Source: CAZJFC01 sp964545245 (lineage in GTDB: Bacteria; Pseudomonadota; Alphaproteobacteria; Rickettsiales; 21-14-0-20-44-7). Taken from it: 5,960 bases of DNA. Made by a program: the position numbers and the translations under genes. Of the stretch, positions 1-4,991 are shown piece after piece; position 1 is the stretch's first letter; every line of letters starts with the position of its first letter. The stretch spans positions 1 through 5,960 of the forward strand of contig CAZJFC010000089.1 of NCBI GenBank assembly GCA_964545245.1. Direction: 5' to 3'. The notes under the pieces were generated by a model that had not been told where the DNA came from, searched no databases, and worked only from the letters and a program-made list of their open reading frames with translations.

Positions 1-7
1 GACCATC

Positions 8-33
8 GCAACACCAAATATAATAGGTGTTGC
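8..33. repeat. 8-bp perfect inverted repeat with AT-rich loop
   Basis: GCAACACC (8-15) is the exact reverse complement of GGTGTTGC (26-33), and the two are separated by a 10-nt loop containing TATAAT (19-24). Neither strand has a T-run after the stem, so it is not a classical intrinsic terminator. It could be a protein-binding palindrome or the 3' hairpin of a gene outside the window. Its role is unknown. Confidence 0.5.
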
Positions 34-78
34 ACTTGATTCGTGAATCTAGGGGATCCATGGCGATGGAATTAAGGT

Positions 79-104
79 TGGATCCCGGCCTGCGCCGGGA
101 TGAC
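79..104. repeat. GATCCCGGC/GCCGGGAT palindromic repeat
   Basis: ATCCCGGC (82-89) and GCCGGGAT (94-101) form a perfect 8-bp stem around a 4-nt loop, flanked by TTGG on the left and GAC on the right. Short elements of the form TGGATCCCGG...CCGGGATGAC are, from general knowledge, dispersed in many copies between genes of alphaproteobacteria. Only one copy is visible here, so its repetitive nature is inferred. The element lies just past the 3' end of the oxygenase operon, a usual place for such REP-like hairpins, where they can stabilise transcript ends. Confidence 0.6.
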
Positions 105-144
105 TATAGGGGAGCCTTTACTTATGACGATGGTATATATGATA

Positions 145-171
145 ATATTGATATATAAAACCTATCAATAT
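145..171 (-). repeat. AT-rich 9-bp hairpin downstream of the hydroxylase operon
   Basis: ATATTGATA (145-153) and TATCAATAT (163-171) are perfect inverted repeats with a 9-nt loop. They lie 22 bp beyond the stop codon of the last operon gene, where a terminator would be expected. The stem is entirely weak pairs apart from one G:C, and no uninterrupted T-run follows on the minus strand. Termination is therefore possible but weak. Confidence 0.4.
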
Positions 172-192
172 CCGAAAATCGATAAGTTTTGC

Positions 193-1212
193 TTATGCAT
201 CAGGGATCATCTTCCCTATACCCTTCTCGCGGAACCATTTGGTGATAACGATTTTCTCCCCTTCCTCCACCGGCATGCCTGAATGCAGGGTGAACGGGTT
301 CGGCAGGCCGCTCGGCTTGAGGTTGTTCCAGATAACCGCGCTGCCTTTTTTGGGGTAAAAGACCTTATTCACGTTAATAAACCCGGTCCCGCCGCCTTTC
401 AGCGTATCGTTTAGGTAAACCATGAAGGTCCAGGTGCGGTTGCCCATGGTATCGGCATAGGTTTTATATTCCTCCGTCCCCGGCTGGAAATAATCCGTAT
501 GCGCCTTGAATTCCTGCCCCACAAGATATTTCTGCGCCTGAATCCCCTCGGAATAGGAAAGGTTTATCCCGATGACATCCGCGATGCGCTGGTCAATTTC
601 GGTTATGAAATCATTTTTTATGTGAACCAGGTCAGAAGTTGAACTGGTGCGGAAATATTTATCACCTGAGTCATAGGTCACGGTTGAAGGGCGCAGGCTT
701 GAATCCACGATCGCCACCAGCCTGTCGCATTCCTCAGGCGTCATGAAGCCGTCCAGCGTGTAAAGCTGCACCTTGCCGCCAGTATCCACCTGCACCGCGC
801 CGGATTTTTCCACCTGCGTGATGAGTATCCGGCTAAGCGCCTCATGGTTAACATCCTCAACCCCGCCATCATCGTCATAAGGGTAAAGACTGCCCAGCGC
901 GTGCCTGATTGCGGTTAGGGAAAAATTATTATTAAGCAATATATCCGCAATCTCGCGCGGATCGCATTTGCGTTCAAGGTTTTCCCCGACCCATTTCTGC
1001 CAGCTTTCATCCAGCCTTGAAGCGCCGCCGCTATTTGCCTTAGCTTTCGCTGCGGTTTCCCCCGCTTCAAACGGAAGCTTCCTGTTTTCGGCGATAAAAT
1101 CATAATAACGGCGGATTGCCTCGGCCTCCGAAACGCCAAGCTCCTGCAAAACCTTTGAAGCCTTGCGTTTCAAATCCGCGTCGATATTAACCTTGATTTC
1201 CGTTTTTGCCAT
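193..1212 (-). CDS. RHH-fused prolyl-4-hydroxylase-type 2OG-Fe(II) oxygenase
   Basis: This 339-residue protein has three parts. Residues 1-50 resemble a RelB/DinJ antitoxin ribbon-helix-helix domain: a TEIKVNID strand, helices over DLKRKASKVLQELG and SEAEAIRRYYDFIAE, and the characteristic closing LPFE. Residues 68-110 carry a small module (D..WQKWV.ENL...C...EI..IL..N) that is also found at the N-terminus of the preceding gene product. Residues about 148-330 form a prolyl-4-hydroxylase-like double-stranded beta-helix. The predicted iron ligands are H238 and D240 (HTD) plus H310, and the 2-oxoglutarate lysine is K320, ten residues after the distal histidine as in the P4H family. Such enzymes hydroxylate proline in proteins using O2 and 2-oxoglutarate; some bacterial members act on elongation factor Tu. 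The substrate here is unknown. No signal peptide is visible, so it is probably cytoplasmic. The start ATG follows the cupin gene stop by 6 bp, and an AGGCGG ribosome binding site overlaps that stop, suggesting translational coupling. Family assignment is firm; the DNA-binding role of the N-terminus is inferred. Confidence 0.88.
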   Translation of the reverse strand: MAKTEIKVNIDADLKRKASKVLQELGVSEAEAIRRYYDFIAENRKLPFEAGETAAKAKANSGGASRLDESWQKWVGENLERKCDPREIADILLNNNFSLTAIRHALGSLYPYDDDGGVEDVNHEALSRILITQVEKSGAVQVDTGGKVQLYTLDGFMTPEECDRLVAIVDSSLRPSTVTYDSGDKYFRTSSTSDLVHIKNDFITEIDQRIADVIGINLSYSEGIQAQKYLVGQEFKAHTDYFQPGTEEYKTYADTMGNRTWTFMVYLNDTLKGGGTGFINVNKVFYPKKGSAVIWNNLKPSGLPNPFTLHSGMPVEEGEKIVITKWFREKGIGKMIPDA

Positions 1213-1220
1213 ATCCGCCT
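1213..1220 (-). promoter_or_regulatory. Ribosome binding site overlapping the upstream stop codon
   Basis: On the minus strand the junction reads TAGGCGGATATG. The TAG stop of the cupin gene contributes to the AGGCGG Shine-Dalgarno-like sequence of the P4H gene, which sits 2 nt before its ATG. Ribosomes finishing the first gene would land on the second start, so the two proteins are probably made in a fixed ratio from one mRNA. Confidence 0.6.
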
Positions 1221-2241
1221 AATACCTGTTGCCCTCAGGATATCCGTAAAAAGTATTGTCCGGCAGGTTGAAATTGGTGAAGCTGAGGCTGATATTCTTG
1301 CTCAGGCTCACCACATGGTGCCACCAGCCGATCGGGATAAAAAGTATATTCCCCGGCCCGACTTCCACCTCAACCGGGGTAACGTTACGGAAATTCGGGA
1401 ATTGCCCGTAATCCGGGTTGAGCATGTCCACACTGCTGTAAACATGCGAAAGGTTATACATATACTGCACCTGCATCGAAGGTATCATCCTGAATACCTT
1501 CCTGCCCGTAATCTGGATGAACAGGTTGTTGGTCAGATCGTGGTGCAGCGGGGTCACTGTCCCTTTCGGGCCGATCCATAAATGCGTCTGCTTGCCGATT
1601 TTTTTCGGGTGCAGGTAGCCGTCACCGACATTGCCCGTATCCTCCACCAGCCGCGCAAGCCTGCTGTTGGCAAATGCCTCGTTATTCGCCGTCATATAAA
1701 AATTATTGCTTGATTCGGTGCTCTCAATCATCCCGATAAATTCGCCGAACGGCATGTTCGCGCGATGTTTGTGGCTTTCTTCCTCATATTTCGGGTCGGA
1801 TTCGCGGTTGAACTGCACATTCACCTCCGTATCCGCACCCACTTTCTCAACCAGCCCCGGCATTGTCCATTCCAGCGCTTTCCAGTGGTTAATCCCGTTC
1901 TTAAACAGCCCTACCTTGTTTTCGTAATAATATTCCTGCAAAAACTGCTCGAACGGCGGCAGGTCAATTTTCTCAACCTTGAGGTAATTCTTGACATGGC
2001 GGCGCTGGTAATCAAGCGTGGTCAGCAGCGATTCGCGTTTGTTGAGGTCATGTTTTATGGCAATTCCCGCCCGCACATAGGGGCTGGTTTCGGCGTCATG
2101 CACTTCCCTTTCGGCAATCCCTTCCGGAACGCCATTCCCGATAAGGATTGATTTAAGCTCATCACGCCCGCAACCGTTCATCAGGTTATAGGCGATCCAT
2201 TTCCTGTGTTCTTGGTCAAAATCCTGTCCGGCTGGTTCCAT
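1219..2241 (-). CDS. FIH/JmjC-like cupin hydroxylase (2OG-Fe(II) oxygenase)
   Basis: This 340-residue protein is of the cupin-8/JmjC type related to factor-inhibiting-HIF asparaginyl hydroxylase and JMJD5-like enzymes. The catalytic core spans about residues 160-325. GTVTPLHHD matches the FIH pattern G.VTP.H.D, giving iron ligands H233 and D235. QITGRK places the 2-oxoglutarate lysine at K248. GNILFIPIGWWHHV supplies the distal iron ligand at H308 inside the family's WWHH motif. All expected catalytic residues are present, so it should be active as a protein or peptide hydroxylase; the substrate cannot be read from sequence. Residues 8-37 carry the small D...RKW..NL..GC...EL..IL..NG module shared with the next gene product. 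No signal peptide or membrane segment is seen. It is the first gene of a two-gene operon. The start was chosen because it is the first ATG in the frame and lies 6 nt after a perfect TATAAT; there is no Shine-Dalgarno sequence, suggesting a leaderless mRNA. Confidence 0.87.
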   Translation of the reverse strand: MEPAGQDFDQEHRKWIAYNLMNGCGRDELKSILIGNGVPEGIAEREVHDAETSPYVRAGIAIKHDLNKRESLLTTLDYQRRHVKNYLKVEKIDLPPFEQFLQEYYYENKVGLFKNGINHWKALEWTMPGLVEKVGADTEVNVQFNRESDPKYEEESHKHRANMPFGEFIGMIESTESSNNFYMTANNEAFANSRLARLVEDTGNVGDGYLHPKKIGKQTHLWIGPKGTVTPLHHDLTNNLFIQITGRKVFRMIPSMQVQYMYNLSHVYSSVDMLNPDYGQFPNFRNVTPVEVEVGPGNILFIPIGWWHHVVSLSKNISLSFTNFNLPDNTFYGYPEGNRY

Positions 2242-2247
2242 AGCCGG

Positions 2248-2276
2248 ATTATACTAAAACCGCAAAGTTAAGAAAA
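2248..2276 (-). promoter_or_regulatory. Candidate leaderless promoter of the hydroxylase operon
   Basis: On the minus strand a consensus -10 TATAAT (2253 to 2248) ends 6 nt before the cupin-gene ATG. A weak -35-like TTTTCT (2276 to 2271) lies exactly 17 bp further upstream. Transcription starting about 7 nt after the -10 would begin at the A of the start codon. The promoter sits in the 64-bp gap after recN, so the operon can be expressed separately from recN. Confidence 0.55.
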
Positions 2277-2305
2277 CCCTAAACTAACAATGGCCGAAAG
2301 CCGCC

Positions 2306-3937
2306 CTAGCCCAGCAGCCTTCCTGCCGCCGCCCGCGCCTCGGAGGTGATTTCCGCGCCCGCCAGCATCCGCGCCAGCTCCTCCTTGCGCTCGTTGGCGG
2401 AAAGCGTTTCCACGCTGGTGATATTGCGCCCTTTCACGGTTTTTTTGGTTACTTTAAGGTGGCTTGCCGCCTGCGAGGCCACCTGCGGCAGGTGCGTCAC
2501 CACGAAAACCTGCAATTCCCTGCCCAGCCTTGCCAGCCTTTCGCCGATGGCCGCCGCGACAGAACCGCCGGTTCCGGTATCAATTTCGTCAAAAATAATC
2601 GTCGGGGCGGCAGAAGCGCCGAGCAGAACCACTTTCAGCGCCAGCATGAAGCGCGAGATCTCACCGCCGGAGGCAATATCCGCCAGTTTCGCCAGCGGCG
2701 TGCCGGGATTGGTGGAGGCAAGGAATTCAACCTTATCCACCCCATGCGCGGCAGGCGGGGCTTCGGCGAAACTCACCTCAAACTTTGTCCCTTGCATCGC
2801 CAGCGGCTTAAGCTCGGCAAGCAAAGTTTTTTCAAGTTTTCTGGCAGCAGCTACACGTTTTTTGCTTAACTCGCCCGCTGCCTCGCGGTATTCTTTTTCA
2901 GCCGCCGCAACTTTTTGTTCCAGCTCACGCAAATCACCTTCTTCCTTGCCAAGAAGCGAGAGTTTCTGGGCGGTTTGCTCTTTGAGTTCATTTAACTGCT
3001 CCGGCCTTGTATCATATTTCCGTGCGATTTCGCGGATGGCGAATAGCCGCTCCTCGATATTCTCAAGCTGCACAGGGTCATATTCCGCCGCGCCCTGCAC
3101 GCGCTCAATTTCGCTGATCGCATTGCCAAGCTCCACCGAAGCGCGTTCCAGCGCCTCAATCGCCGCGGTGAATATCTCGTTATTGGTGCGGGTAAGGGTT
3201 TTCTGCGCGCCGAGGATCGCCCCTTCCGCACTTCTGTCGCTGGTGAGTTCCTCCAGCGCGCTGCGTATCACGCCAGCCAGCTTCTCATAATCCATCATCG
3301 CGCGGCGGCGGTCGGCAAGCTCGGTTTCCTCGCTTTCCTGAGCATTCAGCTCTGAAAGCTCACCCAGCATATGGCGCAAATAATCTTCCTCGTGTTTGGC
3401 CTTGGCAATCTTAGCGCGGCGCTCTTCCAGTTCTTTTTCGCCGCTCTTCCACTCGCGGAATTTTTCGCCCAGCGCAGAAATTTCCTTGCCCAGCCTTGCA
3501 TAACCATCAATGATTTCGCGCTGGACAGCAGGCTCCAGAAGGGTGGACTGGTCATGCTGGCCGTGTATCTCAACAAGGCTTTCGCCGATTTCCGCCAGCA
3601 GTTTCAGGCTCACCGGAGTGTCATTCACATAGGATTTCGACTTGCCGTCCGCGCCAATCCGGCGGCGGATTATTAACCCGTCCGAGTCAATCCCATTTTC
3701 ATCGAGGAGTTTTTTCACCTGTTCTGGAACATCGAATTCCGCCGTAACCTCGCCCGAATCCTGCCCGAAGCGGATTATCGAACCCTCGGCCTTTTTGCCA
3801 AGAACCAGCCCCAGGGCGGTGAGGATGATAGATTTCCCCGCGCCGGTTTCGCCGGTAAGTGCGGTGAAGCCCGCCGCGAAATCAAGTTCCAGCTCTTCAA
3901 TCAATACGATGTTTTTGATGTTTATCGCGCGCAGCAT
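2306..3937 (-). CDS. recN: DNA repair protein RecN
   Basis: RecN is an SMC-like ATPase that acts on DNA double-strand breaks, promoting end cohesion and recombinational repair. This 543-residue protein is close to the usual length of about 550. The N-terminal half of the ATPase holds Walker A GETGAGKS (29-36) and the RecN-typical VEIHGQHD segment (122-129). A charged coiled-coil arm runs from about 150 to 375, rich in E, K, L and A. The C-terminal half holds the ABC signature ASGGEISRF (422-430), Walker B TIIFDE (446-451) and the switch histidine in VVTHLPQVAS (H482). Nothing essential is missing. The ATG at 3937 starts directly at the conserved ML..I.I.N...I opening. Its upstream neighbour on the same strand is bamD, a common alphaproteobacterial pairing, but a 209-bp repeat-bearing gap separates them and recN has its own promoter. 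I see no GAAC/GTTC-type alphaproteobacterial LexA box upstream, so SOS control is not supported here. Confidence 0.96.
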   Translation of the reverse strand: MLRAINIKNIVLIEELELDFAAGFTALTGETGAGKSIILTALGLVLGKKAEGSIIRFGQDSGEVTAEFDVPEQVKKLLDENGIDSDGLIIRRRIGADGKSKSYVNDTPVSLKLLAEIGESLVEIHGQHDQSTLLEPAVQREIIDGYARLGKEISALGEKFREWKSGEKELEERRAKIAKAKHEEDYLRHMLGELSELNAQESEETELADRRRAMMDYEKLAGVIRSALEELTSDRSAEGAILGAQKTLTRTNNEIFTAAIEALERASVELGNAISEIERVQGAAEYDPVQLENIEERLFAIREIARKYDTRPEQLNELKEQTAQKLSLLGKEEGDLRELEQKVAAAEKEYREAAGELSKKRVAAARKLEKTLLAELKPLAMQGTKFEVSFAEAPPAAHGVDKVEFLASTNPGTPLAKLADIASGGEISRFMLALKVVLLGASAAPTIIFDEIDTGTGGSVAAAIGERLARLGRELQVFVVTHLPQVASQAASHLKVTKKTVKGRNITSVETLSANERKEELARMLAGAEITSEARAAAGRLLG

Positions 3938-3943
3938 AATCGC

Positions 3944-3972
3944 CTTATAGCGCGATTATAAACCTTTCTCAA
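3944..3972 (-). promoter_or_regulatory. Candidate recN promoter (leaderless spacing)
   Basis: On the minus strand TTGAGA (3972 to 3967) and TATAAG (3949 to 3944) are separated by 17 bp, each one mismatch from consensus. The -10 ends 6 nt before the recN ATG, predicting an mRNA with essentially no leader. A second possibility is ATTACA-16 bp-TATAAT with the -10 at 3960 to 3955. That start would leave a short leader carrying AAGGCG as ribosome binding site. The two may both be used. Confidence 0.55.
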
Positions 3973-4002
3973 GATTTGTAATTGCGGAGTGACACCCTCG
4001 CA

Positions 4003-4076
4003 CCTCACCCCACCCTCTCCTCATAGGAGAGGGCTTTTTAGTTTCCCCTCTATGAGGGGGAATGTAAGGGGGGTGG
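4003..4076. repeat. GC-rich paired-hairpin intergenic element
   Basis: Two hairpins lie in inverted orientation. The left is CCCTCTCC/GGAGAGGG (4013-4020/4026-4033) with loop TCATA. The right is CCCCTC/GAGGGG (4045-4050/4054-4059) with loop TAT. Outer arms also match, with CCACCC at 4010-4015 and GGGTGG at 4071-4076. In addition CCTCATAG (4019-4026) is complementary to CTATGAGG (4050-4057), so the halves can pair with each other instead of with themselves. This layout resembles the paired REP-type or miniature mobile elements seen between genes in many proteobacteria. It splits bamD from recN. Membership in a dispersed family is inferred, as only one copy is in view. Confidence 0.55.
4013..4039 (+). 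terminator. Terminator-like hairpin with T-run on the plus strand
   Basis: A perfect 8-bp G/C-rich stem (4013-4020 with 4026-4033, loop TCATA) is followed by C and five Ts (4035-4039), the form of an intrinsic terminator for rightward transcription. Both flanking genes run leftward, and there is no rightward gene for it to end. It may be a by-product of the repeat element or may stop antisense transcription. In the leftward direction it lacks a T-run. Confidence 0.4.
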
Positions 4077-4091
4077 TTGATGGCTATAGTT

Positions 4092-4118
4092 TTCAGAAAT
4101 TCTGAAGTTCTGAAATTC
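4092..4118. repeat. Short 8-bp-period TTCWGAA repeat
   Basis: The segment reads as successive units TTCAGAAA, TTCTGAAG, TTCTGAAA and TTCC with an 8-bp period. The first two units also form a near-perfect palindrome (TTCAGAA at 4092-4098, TTCTGAA at 4100-4106). It lies about 30 bp beyond the bamD stop codon on the minus strand. It could be a simple-sequence expansion or a weak 3' hairpin; no T-run follows in the leftward direction. Confidence 0.45.
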
Positions 4119-4146
4119 CAAATGACAACAAGTGAACCAGCATACT

Positions 4147-4956
4147 TTACCAGACCTTATACCAACTGCGTCCGCCTTTCCGGTTTGACTCGTCGCGCGC
4201 GCCTTCCATAATCAGGTCATAAGCGTCTTTATACCACTGGCTGCCGGGGTAGTTGTGGCCGAGGACAGAGGCATATTTCTGAGCCTCAGGCACAATGCCG
4301 AGCGCAAGGTAACACTCAACCAAACGGTATAAAGCCTCCTCCACCTGCGCGGTGGTGGAGTAATTGTCAACCACGCGCTTGAAGCGGTTAATCGCGCCGA
4401 TATAATCGCGCCGTTTCAGGTAATAGCGTCCCACCTCCATTTCCTTGCCGCCGAGATGGTCTTCCACGAGGTCAAGCTTGAACTGCGCGTCACGCGCGTA
4501 ATCAGTGCCGGGATAACGCCCCACGACATCCTTTAACGCCTGTTTTGCCTTCACCGTCATTTCCTGGTCGCGGCCAACGTCTGATATCTCGTTATAATGT
4601 GAAAGCGCGATCAGGTAATAGGCATAGGGAACATCCTCATTGCCGGGGTTCAGGCGCACGAAGCGTTCAAGCGTATTGACCGCATCATCATAATTTTCGT
4701 TCCTGTAATATGAATAAGCTGCCTGGATCTGCGCCTGTGAAGCCCATTTTGAATATGGGTGCTGGCGCTCAACCTCAAGGAAGGTTTCCGCCGCCTTCTT
4801 GTAGCTTCCGTCCTCAAGAAAATCCTGCGCCTCGTTATAAATCACCTCAGGGGCGCGGGTATCATCAACAATTTCCTTGTCATCATCGCTGCTGGCGCAG
4901 GCGGAAAGCACCATAACCAGCATCATCGTGAATAATTTTATTGTTTTGCGACTCAT
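4147..4956 (-). CDS. bamD: Outer membrane assembly lipoprotein BamD
   Basis: BamD is the essential lipoprotein of the Bam complex. It works at the periplasmic face of the outer membrane to help insert beta-barrel proteins. With the start at 4956 the product has 269 residues. It begins with a lipoprotein signal peptide: basic MSRKTIK, a hydrophobic FTMMLVMV core, and lipobox LSAC with the lipidated cysteine at C20. An acidic linker follows. From about residue 36 come tetratricopeptide-like helical pairs (NEAQDFLEDGSYKKAAETFLEVERQHPYSKWA, then YSYYRNENYDDAVNTLERFVRLNPGN, and a later YYLKRRDYIGAINRFKRVVDNYS). The frame is open back to an ATG at 5055, but the extra 33 residues would precede the signal peptide and overlap the divergent gene, so 4956 is preferred. 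No Shine-Dalgarno sequence precedes that ATG. The gene sits upstream of recN on the same strand, as in other alphaproteobacteria; the usual lpxC neighbour is replaced by a divergent PLP-enzyme gene. Confidence 0.94.
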   Translation of the reverse strand: MSRKTIKLFTMMLVMVLSACASSDDDKEIVDDTRAPEVIYNEAQDFLEDGSYKKAAETFLEVERQHPYSKWASQAQIQAAYSYYRNENYDDAVNTLERFVRLNPGNEDVPYAYYLIALSHYNEISDVGRDQEMTVKAKQALKDVVGRYPGTDYARDAQFKLDLVEDHLGGKEMEVGRYYLKRRDYIGAINRFKRVVDNYSTTAQVEEALYRLVECYLALGIVPEAQKYASVLGHNYPGSQWYKDAYDLIMEGARDESNRKGGRSWYKVW

Positions 4957-4970
4957 GGGTACTGTATAAA
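4941..4970 (+). promoter_or_regulatory. Possible promoter of the divergent PLP-enzyme gene
   Basis: TATAAA (4965-4970) could be a -10, with a poor -35-like TTGTTT at 4941-4946 (18 bp apart). It would give a leader of only about 8 nt before the ATG at 4985, with a weak purine-rich AAGAG at 4977-4981. The -10 overlaps the bamD -10 on the other strand, so the two promoters would compete for polymerase. The support is modest because the -35 is weak. Confidence 0.3.
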
Positions 4971-4991
4971 TGGCATAAGAGAAAATGTCCA
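4963..4991 (-). promoter_or_regulatory. Candidate bamD promoter (leaderless spacing)
   Basis: On the minus strand TGGACA (4991 to 4986, one mismatch from TTGACA) and TATACA (4968 to 4963) are spaced 17 bp apart. The -10 ends 6 nt before the chosen bamD ATG, so the transcript would start at the initiation codon, consistent with the missing Shine-Dalgarno sequence. The -35 lies inside the first codons of the divergent PLP-enzyme gene. Confidence 0.6.

Larger units (their letters stand above)
1..192. other. Non-coding segment left of the hydroxylase operon
   Basis: I find no supportable gene in this stretch. It contains three small inverted repeats, listed separately, and is AT-rich from about 130 to 190. 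The only open frames are short. The one starting at 60 runs through the GATCCCGGC repeat and lacks a ribosome binding site. Transcripts of the oxygenase operon run leftward into this segment. No hairpin here is followed by a convincing T-run in that direction, so where the operon terminates is not clear. Confidence 0.6.

Noticed and set aside
60..158. Plus-strand 32-codon open frame (begins MAMELRLDPGLRRDD)
   Set aside because: It reads straight through the GATCCCGGC palindrome, has no ribosome binding site and ends in AT-rich DNA. The DPGLRRDD part is only what that repeat encodes in this frame.
193..1212. Toxin-antitoxin locus suggested by the DinJ-like N-terminus
   Set aside because: The RHH segment is part of a single 339-residue oxygenase frame, and no RelE/YafQ-like toxin frame lies on either side.
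2270..2308. Intrinsic terminator after recN
   Set aside because: The short GGC/GCC pairings just after the recN stop form only a weak stem, and no T-run follows, so read-through into the oxygenase operon cannot be excluded.
2346..3290. Long plus-strand open frame (314 codons) opposite recN
   Set aside because: It is antisense to a fully conserved recN, is rich in Ser and Ala as expected from the complement of a GC-rich gene, and shows no recognisable domain.
3938..4000. LexA (SOS) operator upstream of recN
   Set aside because: I looked for GAAC-N7-GAAC or GTTC-N7-GTTC and for CTG-N10-CAG type sites and found none that were convincing.
4003..4118. CRISPR array or tRNA in the bamD-recN gap
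   Set aside because: There are no regularly spaced identical repeats with unique spacers and no cloverleaf. The structure is explained by paired hairpins and a short simple repeat.
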